A stretch of 38,111 bases of DNA from Candidatus Ruthenibacterium merdigallinarum (GTDB lineage: Bacteria; Bacillota; Clostridia; Oscillospirales; Ruminococcaceae): the NCBI GenBank assembly GCA_019113785.1, contig DXGT01000045.1:1-38111 (forward strand), in the 5' to 3' direction. Positions within the stretch are counted from its first letter, which is position 1. Each line of letters starts with the position of its first letter. The translations under genes and the position numbers were made by a program. The notes beneath the pieces were generated by a model. The model did no database searches and was not told the DNA's origin. It saw nothing but the letters and a program-made list of their open reading frames with translations. Positions 15,840-22,801 of the stretch are shown piece after piece.

Positions 15840-17036
15840 TCACAGGCCCTGGCACATGTTGATGAGGATGCCGGCCGCGACGGCGGAGCCGATGACGCCC
15901 GCCACATTGGGGCCCATCGCGTGCATCAGCAGGTAGTTGCGCGGGTTGCAGCGCTGGCCCTCCTTCTGCGAGACGCGCGCCGCCATGGGCACGGCCGACA
16001 CGCCGGCCGAGCCGATCAGCGGGTTGATCTTGCCGTGCGTGACGGCGCACATCACCTTACCCAGCAGCACGCCGCCCGCGGTGCCGAAGGCAAAGGCCAC
16101 GACGCCCAGCCCGATCACCATCACCGTGCGCAGGTTCAGGAAGGTTTCGGCGTTCGTGGTGCAGCCCACCGAGACGCCCAAAAAGATCGTGATGATATTC
16201 ATCAGCTCGTTGCCCGCGGTTTTGGTGATGCGCTCCACCACGCCCGTCTCCTTCATCAGGTTGCCCAGCATCAGGCAGCCCACCAGGATGGCGGCGTCGG
16301 GCAGCATCAGGCTGACCAGCAGCGTGACGATGATGGGGAACAGCACCTTCTCGGTGCGGCTGACCTTGCGCGGCGGCTCCATGACGATCTCGCGCTCTTT
16401 CTGCGTGGTGAGCAGGCGCATGATGGGCGGCTGGATCACCGGCACCAGCGCCATGTAGCAATAGGCCGCCACGGCCACCGAGCCCAGCAGCGCCGGGGCC
16501 AGCCGCGTGGTGGTGTAGATGGCAGTGGGGCCGTCCGCGCCGCCGATGATGCCAATGGACGCGGCCTCCGCCGGCGTGAAGCCCAGCAGGCGCGCGCCCG
16601 CGTAGGCCACAAAGATGCCCACCTGCGCCGCTGCGCCGAGCAACAGGCTCGAGGGGCGGGCGATCAGCGGCTCAAAGTCGGTCATGGTGCCGATGCCCAA
16701 AAAGATCAGCGGCGGGTAGATGCCCAGCTTGACGCCGAGATACAGATAATCGGCCAGGCCCCCGGAGGTGCCCAGCAGCTCCCAGTTGATGTGCTGCGTC
16801 TCGTTGATAAAAATTTCCATGTGGATGATGTTGTCCAGCGGCAGGTTGGCCAGCAGCATGCCGAAACCGATGGGCAGAAGAAGCAGCGGCTCGTATTTGC
16901 GCACGATGGCCAGATACAAAAGCACGCACGCCACCAGCAGCATGATGGCGTAGCGGTAGCCGCCCTCGGCAAAAAGGATCTGGGCAAAGCCGGAGTTGGC
17001 AAAAATCTCTTTCAGGTTCGATATGATCGCGCCCAT
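15840..17036 (-). CDS. Na+-translocating decarboxylase beta subunit (OadB/GcdB/MmdB family)
   Basis: Integral membrane subunit that couples decarboxylation of carboxybiotin to Na+ export, 398 residues with about nine to eleven membrane segments. The family hallmarks are present: GGADGPTAIYTTTRLAP in the central discontinuous helix, the MKETGVVERI segment, and GPNVAGVIGSAVAAG near the C-terminus, which line the Na+ path in characterised homologues. The start ATG 17036 is preceded by AAGGGAGG. It lies 86 bases downstream of the gamma-type gene in the same orientation. The substrate (oxaloacetate, methylmalonyl-CoA or glutaconyl-CoA) is set by the alpha subunit, which is not here, so no specific symbol is assigned. 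Neither a biotin-carrier gene nor an alpha gene is adjacent. Confidence 0.95.
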   Translation of the reverse strand: MGAIISNLKEIFANSGFAQILFAEGGYRYAIMLLVACVLLYLAIVRKYEPLLLLPIGFGMLLANLPLDNIIHMEIFINETQHINWELLGTSGGLADYLYLGVKLGIYPPLIFLGIGTMTDFEPLIARPSSLLLGAAAQVGIFVAYAGARLLGFTPAEAASIGIIGGADGPTAIYTTTRLAPALLGSVAVAAYCYMALVPVIQPPIMRLLTTQKEREIVMEPPRKVSRTEKVLFPIIVTLLVSLMLPDAAILVGCLMLGNLMKETGVVERITKTAGNELMNIITIFLGVSVGCTTNAETFLNLRTVMVIGLGVVAFAFGTAGGVLLGKVMCAVTHGKINPLIGSAGVSAVPMAARVSQKEGQRCNPRNYLLMHAMGPNVAGVIGSAVAAGILINMCQGL

Positions 17037-17122
17037 GTCAATGCGCCTCCCTTATTTTTCCCGCGCGGCCGTGTGCAGGCTGCCGCGCCGCACGGCGCAC
17101 GCGTTTTTTCGCGCGTCTGTGC

Positions 17123-17551
17123 TCAAAACACAAAGGGCCGGGTGTTCTGTTCCACGCCCGCGTCGCCCCAGGCGCCGCGCCGCTTCCCGCCGGACTGCGG
17201 CAGCCTGCGCACGCTGCGCACCACCGCGCCGGGGCCCTCCATGCAGTATACGGCCGCGGCAATGGCGGCCACCACCTCGTCCGCAACGGCGCTTTGCCCG
17301 CCGGCGGGCGGCACAGCGGCCGAGACGGCCGAAACCGCCGGCGCAGGCGGCGTGCCGGGCGCGGCGGATCCAGCGGTCTTCTCGGGCGCGCCGTCCTCTT
17401 TCTTCCGGTTCAGCGCGTCGAACAGCCGGCCCTCCAGCGTGATGACAAGGCTCAGTACAACCAGCAGCGCAAACACCAGCACCACGCTGGTGCCGATCAG
17501 CGTCGCGTCAAAGGCGGTCAGCCCTCCAGCGCAAAGCAGCGTAAGGTCCAT
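17123..17551 (-). CDS. Na+-translocating decarboxylase gamma-type subunit (OadG family)
   Basis: Small assembly subunit, 142 residues. One N-terminal membrane helix (about 20-40, IGTSVVLVFALLVVLSLVITL) is followed by a charged segment, a long Pro/Ala-rich linker (GSAAPGTPPAPAVSAVSAAV) and a C-terminal part with DEVVAAIAAAVYCMEG, typical of OadG-like proteins that tether the carboxyltransferase to the beta subunit. The start ATG 17551 has GAGGAGGG 7 bases upstream; a longer in-frame start at 17587 lacks a ribosome site. It is encoded directly before the beta subunit. OadG proteins are poorly conserved, so the assignment relies on architecture and neighbour. Confidence 0.8.
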   Translation of the reverse strand: MDLTLLCAGGLTAFDATLIGTSVVLVFALLVVLSLVITLEGRLFDALNRKKEDGAPEKTAGSAAPGTPPAPAVSAVSAAVPPAGGQSAVADEVVAAIAAAVYCMEGPGAVVRSVRRLPQSGGKRRGAWGDAGVEQNTRPFVF

Positions 17552-17627
17552 ACAGATTCCCTCCTCGGTCTTCGCGGCCGCTTGCACGCAGGCGCTTTTC
17601 CCTGCGCGCCGCGGCTAGATCAAATTT

Positions 17628-17636
17628 ATTATAGCA
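17628..17636 (-). promoter_or_regulatory. Extended -10 promoter of oadG-oadB pair
   Basis: On the - strand TGCTATAAT (17636-17628) is a perfect extended -10 element about 75 bases upstream of the gamma-subunit ATG. No good -35 is seen at 17-base spacing. Confidence 0.55.
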
Positions 17637-17803
17637 CGCCGCCGCCCGCCCGGGTAGCGCCGCATGTCATTTTTTTAACAAAAACCGCCCCACCACCGCA
17701 TTTTCAGCAAAACGCGCAAAAAGCGCCCTATTTTTTTGACATGCGCGGCGGCGGCAACGCCAGTCCGGGTCGCTGCCGGGCTCCTGTATATCCCCTCCTC
17801 CCA

Positions 17804-17832
17804 TTGACAAAAGGCCGCTGTTCCGTTACACT
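17804..17832 (+). promoter_or_regulatory. Promoter of HAD phosphatase
   Basis: A perfect TTGACA (17804-17809) and TACACT (17827-17832) are spaced by 17 bases. Transcription would begin near 17839, inside the right arm of the inverted repeat that surrounds the -10 box, about 64 bases before the ATG. Confidence 0.7.
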
Positions 17833-17847
17833 GGAGAGCGGCCTTTT
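17809..17847. repeat. 11-bp inverted repeat straddling the HAD promoter
   Basis: AAAAGGCCGCT (17809-17819) and AGCGGCCTTTT (17837-17847) are perfect inverted copies around the -10 box, followed by more T residues to 17849. It has the look of a bidirectional terminator, but the left arm lies in the promoter spacer and the right arm begins near the predicted transcription start. It could stop read-through from upstream, act as an operator, or both. Confidence 0.6.
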
Positions 17848-17902
17848 TTGCGGCGGCGCATGCGGGCGCTGCCGGAAAGGCGCGAGAGGGGTTTTGACGG
17901 AA

Positions 17903-18685
17903 ATGAAAAACAACACAGTGCAGCTCGTGGCCAGCGACATTGACGGCACGCTGCTGCAGGGCGGCGCGCAGGAGATCTCGCCGGAGATTTTTGCGCAGAT
18001 CCGCCGCCTGCGCCGGCACGGCATCCGCTTCTGCGCGGCCAGCGGCCGGCAGTACACCAGTCTGCGCCGGCTGTTCGCGCCGGTGGCGGACGACATCTCC
18101 TACGTGTGCGAAAACGGGGCCATCGTGTATCACGAGGGCCGGGTTCTGTTCAAGCTGGGCTTTGCGCGCGCCGACGCCGAGCGCCTGATCGGCGAGATCC
18201 TTGCGCAGAGCGACTGCGAGGTGATGATCTCGGGCGCAAACACCTGCTACCTGATGCCCAAGAGCGAGGAATACCTCGCCATGATGACGCGCCACAGCGG
18301 CAACCACATCCGCGTAGTGCAGAATACCGGCGAAGTGGACGAGCAGATCATCAAGATCTCCGCCTACTGCCGCGGGCCGGGCGGAGCGGCGGCGCGCGAA
18401 GTGCCTCTGGGCGCGCCGTGGAAAGACAAGTGCAACGTAGCCGTCGCGGGCGAGCGCTGGCTGGACTTCACCGAGTCGGACAAGGGGCGCGGCCTTTCGG
18501 CGCTGTGCGGCGCGCTGGGCGTCGACATGCGGCGCGTGGCCGCCTTTGGCGACAATTACAACGATCTGCCGATGCTGCGCCGTGTGGGCTGGCCGTACCT
18601 GATGGCGGGCGGCGTCACGCCCGCGCAGGCGCGACTGTCCGCCCCGGTGGCCAGTCGCGTGCAGCAGGTGCTGGCCGCGCTGTGA
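17903..18685 (+). CDS. Cof-type HAD-superfamily phosphatase
   Basis: Cytoplasmic haloacid dehalogenase-like phosphatase, 260 residues, of the Cof/type IIB group that dephosphorylates sugar phosphates or cofactors such as pyridoxal phosphate. The motifs are: motif I SDIDGTLL with nucleophile Asp12 and acid/base Asp14; motif II AASGRQYTSL; a C2-type cap (about 80-180); a Lys in the PWKDKCNVAV region or the nearby SDKGRGLSAL segment (motif III); and motif IV AAFGDNYNDLPML. Ribosome site GAGAGGGG (17884-17891) lies 11 bases before ATG 17903; an in-frame TTG at 17894 is an alternative, but too close to that site. The gene stands alone between its own promoter and a short terminator. The substrate cannot be predicted. 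Confidence 0.93.
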   Translation: MKNNTVQLVASDIDGTLLQGGAQEISPEIFAQIRRLRRHGIRFCAASGRQYTSLRRLFAPVADDISYVCENGAIVYHEGRVLFKLGFARADAERLIGEILAQSDCEVMISGANTCYLMPKSEEYLAMMTRHSGNHIRVVQNTGEVDEQIIKISAYCRGPGGAAAREVPLGAPWKDKCNVAVAGERWLDFTESDKGRGLSALCGALGVDMRRVAAFGDNYNDLPMLRRVGWPYLMAGGVTPAQARLSAPVASRVQQVLAAL

Positions 18686-18746
18686 GCGCGGCCGGCGCGG
18701 CAAAAGCGCCCGCCGTCGCCGCCGCGCACCGGCTTTGCACGCCCGC

Positions 18747-18766
18747 GCGCCGCGCGGCGCATTTTT
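18747..18766 (+). terminator. Short terminator after HAD phosphatase
   Basis: A 5-bp all-GC stem (18747-18751 with 18756-18760) is followed by five T residues (18762-18766) after one A. It is short but well placed between the HAD stop codon and the tRNA promoter. Confidence 0.5.
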
Positions 18767-18792
18767 CGTCCCGATTTTCCCCGCCGCATCGG

Positions 18793-18821
18793 TTGACAAA
18801 CCGCGGCGGGGATGCTATAAT
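18793..18821 (+). promoter_or_regulatory. Consensus promoter of tRNA-Ser pair
   Basis: A perfect TTGACA (18793-18798) and a perfect TATAAT (18816-18821) are separated by 17 bases, with a TGC just before the -10 box. Transcription would start near 18828, about 24 bases before the first tRNA. This is the strongest promoter in the window. Confidence 0.9.
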
Positions 18822-18851
18822 TATCAAGCACTCTGAACTGCGGTGCCCTGT

Positions 18852-18939
18852 GGAGAGGTGTCCGAGTGGTTTAAGGAGGCGGTCTTGAAAACCGTTGAGC
18901 AGCAATGTTCCGTGGGTTCGAATCCCACCCTTTCCGCCA
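18852..18939 (+). tRNA. tRNA-Ser (anticodon TGA)
   Basis: An 88-base class II tRNA with encoded CCA. The acceptor stem GGAGAGG pairs with CCTTTCC (one G-T pair), the anticodon loop CTTGAAA carries TGA, a long variable arm follows, and the T-loop reads GGTTCGAATCC. It reads UCA and, by wobble, other UCN serine codons. It is the first of two tRNA-Ser genes in one transcript. Confidence 0.96.
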
Positions 18940-18987
18940 TTTGGTTTTCAAAGCCGCCAAGTGCATACGCGTGATGAACGCCGCCAT

Positions 18988-19077
18988 GGAGATGTACTCA
19001 AGTGGTGACGAGGCTCCCCTGCTAAGGGAGTAGGTCGGGAAACCGGCGCGAGAGTTCAAATCTCTCCATCTCCGCCA
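18988..19077 (+). tRNA. tRNA-Ser (anticodon GCT)
   Basis: A 90-base class II tRNA with encoded CCA. Acceptor stem GGAGATG pairs perfectly with CATCTCC, the anticodon stem CTCCC/GGGAG encloses GCT, and the long variable arm has a GGTCGG-type stem. It reads AGC and AGU. It lies 48 bases after the first tRNA-Ser and directly before a strong terminator. Confidence 0.96.
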
Positions 19078-19079
19078 GT

Positions 19080-19119
19080 CAAATCCGCAACACGTTTTGT
19101 GTTGCGGATTTGCTTTTTT
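19080..19119 (+). terminator. Terminator of tRNA-Ser transcript
   Basis: A perfect 14-bp stem (19080-19093 with 19099-19112) with a 5-base loop is followed by six T residues at 19114-19119, starting 2 bases after the second tRNA. Confidence 0.95.
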
Positions 19120-19190
19120 CTGCGCCAAATACGCTTCGCCGTCCGGCGCAGGGCAAAACTTGCCTTTTACCTTTGGCGATGCGCACAGAC

Positions 19191-19234
19191 AACCCGCTCC
19201 CCGCACGGCACACCGTGCGGGGCGGCGGGTTTTT
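19191..19234 (+). terminator. Second terminator-like hairpin downstream of tRNAs
   Basis: A perfect 10-bp stem (19199-19208 with 19213-19222, CACA loop) is extended, beyond a small internal loop, by six further pairs (19191-19196 with 19226-19231), and followed by five T residues (19230-19234). It backs up the first terminator, or ends a short RNA covering 19121-19190. Confidence 0.7.
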
Positions 19235-19363
19235 CTCGTCATTGCCATGAAAAAAGCCGCAAAGATACAGCAGCCGGGAACCGGCCGCCATATTCCCCGC
19301 CGTGACTGGAAAAAATGAAAAAAACTTTGAACAATCTGCAAAGCTTCCCCGCGAGGCTTCCCG

Positions 19364-19369
19364 TATAAT
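19364..19369 (+). promoter_or_regulatory. -10 box of MATE gene promoter
   Basis: TATAAT at 19364-19369 lies 33 bases before the TTG start. No convincing -35 hexamer is present at 16-18 bases (AAGCTT at the 17-base position). Confidence 0.45.
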
Positions 19370-19402
19370 AAGGGTGGAAATCGCGCAGAGAAGGTGTTCA
19401 TT

Positions 19403-20755
19403 TTGACCCGTCAGGATTTCACTTCCGGCCCGCCGCTTAAAGCGATGCTCCTGTTTACGGTTCCCATGGTGATCGGCAACCTGTTCCAGCAGCTTTACGG
19501 GATCGCGGATACCGCCATCGTAGGCCAGGTTTTGGGGACAGGCGCGCTGGCGGCCGTGGGCAGCACCAGCTCTGTCACCTATCTGGTAAGCGGTTTTACA
19601 GGTGGGCTGTGCAGCGGCTTTACCATTCCCATCGCGCGCTGCTGCGGAGCGGGCGATCGCTCGCTGCTGAGAAAATACATCGCAAACGCCATCTGGCTGA
19701 GCATTGTTTTCTCGGTTACCGTGACCCTCCCCGCGCTCATGCTGTGCCGTAAGATCCTCTTATGGATGCAGACCCCCGCAGATATCATGTCCTTCGCCCA
19801 TGAATATCTCTTCACGGTTTTCAGCGGCGTCCCCTTTGTCGTCTTGTACAATCTGGCCTCCGGTGTTATGCGCGCGCTGGGGGACAGCCGGACGCCGCTG
19901 ATTTTTCTCGTTCTGTCGGCCTTGCTCAATGTGGGGCTGGACATTGTATTTCTGTTAAATCTACACACAGGCGTATGGGGCGCCGCTCTGGCCACAGTGA
20001 TCAGCCAGGCATTTTGCGGCCTGCTCAGTTTTGCCGCCCTGCAGCGGTCCAATGCGGATCTGTTTCCCTGCGTAAAGGATCTTCCACCCAGAAAATCGCT
20101 GATAAAAGATCTGTGCCTGGCCGGTGTTCCGCTGGGGTTGGAAAGCAGCCTTACCGGTATAGGTGCGACATTGCTCAGCGCCTCCATCAATACATTGGGC
20201 AGCACGGTCGTTGCATCCCTTACGGCTGGCAATAAAGTGCTGCAGGTCTTAAATTCCCCCTTGAGCTGTTTCGGTGTTGTAATGGCCATATATGTCAGTC
20301 AGAATTTGGGGGCACGAAATTTCAAGCGCATCTACAGCGGGCTGCGCGGCGCTTTCTGTGTCTGCATCGTGTACTCCGCCGTCTCCTTTTCTTTCAATCA
20401 GCTGTTTAACCGCTTTGCGTTGGCGCTCTTTCTTCCCGCAGGTCAAACATCCGTTTTTGCCGGCGCGCAACAATTCCTGTTTTGGAACACACTATTTACT
20501 TTTTCTTCCGGCTTCAGCGGCCTGCTGCGCTGTACGCTGCAAGGTGTCGGCTACAGCGCGCTTGCCATGATGGCCGGTATTTCCGAGATGCTGACGCGGT
20601 CTGTAATGTCCTTTACATTGATCCCCTGGCTGGGGGCGCTCGGCGCGTATCTGGCCAATCCGATCGCGTGGTCTGTCTGTGCGGCGTTTCTGGCTGTAGT
20701 GTGCATATTCGTACTTCCCCGTGTCGAGCAGCGGGTAAAACCAAATACGCGCTGA
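19403..20755 (+). CDS. MATE-family multidrug/metabolite efflux transporter
   Basis: Inner-membrane antiporter of the MATE (MatE/NorM-DinF) family, 450 residues with about twelve membrane helices in two related halves. It starts TRQDFTSGPPLKAMLLFTVP and contains GNLFQQLYGIADTAIVGQVLG, the signature region of the prokaryotic branch; the second half repeats the pattern around GNKVLQVLNSPLSCFGVVMA. It would export drugs or metabolites in exchange for Na+ or H+. The best start is TTG 19403, with AGAAGG at 19389-19394 and 8-base spacing; GTG 19394 overlaps that site. Codon use is less GC-rich than in genes left of the tRNAs. It converges on the M55 peptidase gene, with only 30 bases between the stop codons. 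Confidence 0.93.
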   Translation: MTRQDFTSGPPLKAMLLFTVPMVIGNLFQQLYGIADTAIVGQVLGTGALAAVGSTSSVTYLVSGFTGGLCSGFTIPIARCCGAGDRSLLRKYIANAIWLSIVFSVTVTLPALMLCRKILLWMQTPADIMSFAHEYLFTVFSGVPFVVLYNLASGVMRALGDSRTPLIFLVLSALLNVGLDIVFLLNLHTGVWGAALATVISQAFCGLLSFAALQRSNADLFPCVKDLPPRKSLIKDLCLAGVPLGLESSLTGIGATLLSASINTLGSTVVASLTAGNKVLQVLNSPLSCFGVVMAIYVSQNLGARNFKRIYSGLRGAFCVCIVYSAVSFSFNQLFNRFALALFLPAGQTSVFAGAQQFLFWNTLFTFSSGFSGLLRCTLQGVGYSALAMMAGISEMLTRSVMSFTLIPWLGALGAYLANPIAWSVCAAFLAVVCIFVLPRVEQRVKPNTR

Positions 20756-20785
20756 GACTCTTCGCACCGACGGCATTGCAGGGTT

Positions 20786-21583
20786 TCAAAACAGGTCTGT
20801 GACGGAGCGCACAACGCCCGCCCTCGTAAAGGGGTCTGTCCGCGCAAACGGGGTCCCTTTCTGGTCGTACAGCCCCGCGCGCGCCGCATCCTCCATGCGT
20901 TTATAGCGTATCTCCACCGCAAGCGGCTTCGGCAATGTATACGGGCGCAGCTGCGGCAGCCTTTTCAACGCCTCCTGCACCTGGCGGTAAATCTCTTCGC
21001 AAACCGCCTGCGGATGGCGGCTGATCGCCGATGTCCACGACAGCGCCTCTTTCGTGACGACGGTGCCAATAGGGCCAAACAGCGCCTTTGCCTCGCGCAC
21101 ACCCGCGCTGTCTGACGCGCAGAACAAAACGGGAACGCCGATCTCGCCGGCATAGGCCCCATCGATTGCCAGTTCTCCCGCTTGTTGCCCGTCGAGTTTA
21201 TAAAATTGAAAATCTCTCGAGGAAAATGTGTGCGCCAGCACCCCATCGGCCGTGTTTTCCCGCGCGTGATAGCCGATAAAAAGAACTGCGTCGAACGACT
21301 GATCCATCCCAACAAAGCGTCCCCGGTGGCCGGCGCCAAGCACGATCCGGCAGCGCGGGTCGATCTCTTCGTAGATGAGGTTGACCCCGGTCCCGTGGGC
21401 ATCCCAGATGACAACCTCCCGTGCCCCGGCGTCCCACAAGGCCCGGGCGGCAGCGCCGGCCTCGCGCGTAGCCTGCCTGCGGGCAAACTGATACTGTTCG
21501 CCCGCACCGAGGCCCTTGCCGGGTTCGCCCACAACACAGGCGCAGCCCTCGCAGTCCACCGCGATATAAAATTTCCCGTTCAT
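20786..21583 (-). CDS. M55-family D-aminopeptidase (DppA-like)
   Basis: Zinc-dependent peptidase of family M55, related to Bacillus DppA, a D-aminopeptidase acting on D-Ala peptides, 265 residues. Zinc-site motifs are recognisable: IAVDCEGCA near the N-terminus (Asp and Glu ligands), IWDAHGTGVNL, and LFIGYHARENT. The sequence SDSAGVREAKALFG and VVTKEALS follow the family order. There is no signal peptide, so it is cytoplasmic. The start is ATG 21583, with AGAAAGGAAG (21600-21591) 7 bases upstream; TTG 21589 is in frame but worse. It is transcribed divergently from a Gfo/Idh oxidoreductase gene. In DppA systems the function is use of D-amino-acid dipeptides from peptidoglycan, which fits other genes further right. 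Confidence 0.92.
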   Translation of the reverse strand: MNGKFYIAVDCEGCACVVGEPGKGLGAGEQYQFARRQATREAGAAARALWDAGAREVVIWDAHGTGVNLIYEEIDPRCRIVLGAGHRGRFVGMDQSFDAVLFIGYHARENTADGVLAHTFSSRDFQFYKLDGQQAGELAIDGAYAGEIGVPVLFCASDSAGVREAKALFGPIGTVVTKEALSWTSAISRHPQAVCEEIYRQVQEALKRLPQLRPYTLPKPLAVEIRYKRMEDAARAGLYDQKGTPFARTDPFTRAGVVRSVTDLF

Positions 21584-21711
21584 GTTCAAACTTCCTTTCT
21601 AACTTTGTTTTCCCTGCACCCTACCGAAAAAACGGCAAGTATGGTGTACAAAGGCGCAGCAATAGAATCGAAACCGCACAAGGAGGTAATGCCCGCATCG
21701 AATACAAGGCC

Positions 21712-21731
21712 GTCTGCTGTTTGCAGCAGAC
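21712..21731 (+). promoter_or_regulatory. Leader hairpin before first Gfo/Idh gene
   Basis: A perfect 8-bp stem (21712-21719 with 21724-21731) with a TTTG loop lies in the 186-base divergent region. No T-run follows. It may be a dyad for a regulator of the divergent genes or an mRNA leader hairpin. No convincing -10/-35 pair was found in this region on either strand. Confidence 0.4.
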
Positions 21732-21769
21732 CAGACAAGCACACAGATATGGAAAGAAGGTTATGCATT

Positions 21770-22801
21770 ATGAACTTTGCTATTGTTGGATGCGGCGTGA
21801 TTGCACTCACGCACGCCAGGGCGCTGGAGCGTCTCGAACGCGAAACGCTGTACGCCGTATGCGACATCATCCCTGAAAAGGCAGACGCTTTTGCGCGCCA
21901 GCACCATGTGCAGAAAGTGTATTACACTGCGGACGACGTCATGGCCGACCCGCAGGTAGACATCGTCTGTGTCTGCGTACCCAGCGGAACGCATGGCGAG
22001 ATCTGCATAAAAGCCGCCCGGGCCGGCAAGGCCATCGTATGCGAAAAGCCCATGGAGATCACTCCGGCGCGCATGGAACAAATCGTGCGCGAAGTGGAGC
22101 AGGCCGGCGTAAAAATGCAGTGCATTTTCCAACGCCGTTTGATGCCGGCCGCAATCGCCGTAAAACGGGCGGTTCAGCAGGGGCTGCTGGGCAAGATCTG
22201 CCTGGCCCAGGCCGAATTGAAATACTACCGCGATCAGGCATATTACAACAGCGCCGGCTGGCGCGGCACCTGGGAACAGGATGGCGGCGGTGCGCTGATG
22301 AACCAGGGCGTACACGGCGTCGACTTAATCCTGTGGATGCTGAATGACCAGGTGGACACCTTATATGGGCAGGCGCTCACTCTGGCGCGCAAAATTCCCG
22401 TAGAGGATACGGCCTCGGCCACGCTCCGCATGAAAAGCGGCGCGCTGTGCACCATTGCAGCCGCCACCACAGCCTATCCCGGCTTTTCCACAACTTTTGC
22501 GATCCACGGGGAAAAGGGCAGCGTTGTGTTCGACGACCAGGGCATTATTACATGGGAGTTTTTGGACCAGGACCACGCGCCCCCGCGTCCGGACGCCGGG
22601 GAGGCCGTCGGCGGCGCCCGCTCCAACGTGGATATCAGCATCGACGGCCACACTGCCCTGCTGGATGATATCGCATGCGCGCTGCGGGAAAAGCGCCCGG
22701 TGCTGATCCCTCCGCAGGACGCAATGGACGCCGTTCGCGTGATTTGCGCCATTTACGAATCAACGCGCACGGGCCAGGTCCTGCATATGCAGCATGTGTA
22801 A
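21770..22801 (+). CDS. Gfo/Idh/MocA-family NAD(P)-dependent oxidoreductase, first
   Basis: Cytoplasmic dehydrogenase that oxidises or reduces a sugar, inositol or sugar-acid hydroxyl using NAD(P), 343 residues. The Rossmann start MNFAIVGCGVIALTHARAL has the GxGxxx(A) pattern; CEKPMEIT is the EKP motif carrying the catalytic Lys; WEQDGGGALMNQGVHGVDLILW is the conserved substrate-site segment with HGVD. Ribosome site GGAAAGAAGG (21751-21760) precedes ATG 21770; in-frame upstream ATGs at 21749 and 21689 would add residues ahead of the Rossmann strand and are unlikely starts. It overlaps the acyltransferase gene by 8 bases. It is a clear relative of the oxidoreductase at 34803-35876. The substrate is unknown. 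Confidence 0.92.
   Translation: MNFAIVGCGVIALTHARALERLERETLYAVCDIIPEKADAFARQHHVQKVYYTADDVMADPQVDIVCVCVPSGTHGEICIKAARAGKAIVCEKPMEITPARMEQIVREVEQAGVKMQCIFQRRLMPAAIAVKRAVQQGLLGKICLAQAELKYYRDQAYYNSAGWRGTWEQDGGGALMNQGVHGVDLILWMLNDQVDTLYGQALTLARKIPVEDTASATLRMKSGALCTIAAATTAYPGFSTTFAIHGEKGSVVFDDQGIITWEFLDQDHAPPRPDAGEAVGGARSNVDISIDGHTALLDDIACALREKRPVLIPPQDAMDAVRVICAIYESTRTGQVLHMQHV

Larger units (their letters stand above)
17552..17902. other. Divergent intergenic region, oadG / HAD phosphatase
   Basis: This 351-base stretch holds no supported gene. It contains the - strand extended -10 of oadG (17628-17636), a C/G-rich middle without features I can name, the + strand promoter at 17804-17832 and an 11-bp inverted repeat spanning that promoter (17809-17847). 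Confidence 0.6.
19078..19402. other. Intergenic region between tRNA-Ser pair and MATE gene
   Basis: This 325-base stretch has no supported protein gene. After the tRNA terminator come three more inverted repeats in a row: TGCGCC/GGCGCA (19121-19126, 19145-19150), GGCAA/TTGCC (19152-19156, 19160-19164, then TTTT), and a long terminator-like hairpin (19191-19234). A TATAAT box follows at 19364. The structured part could be spacer or a short untranslated RNA. Confidence 0.5.

Noticed and set aside
15795-17618. A 607-residue open frame on the + strand
   Set aside because: It is antisense to the OadB and OadG genes; its His/Gln/Asp-rich sequence has no recognisable fold, while the - strand gives clear membrane proteins.
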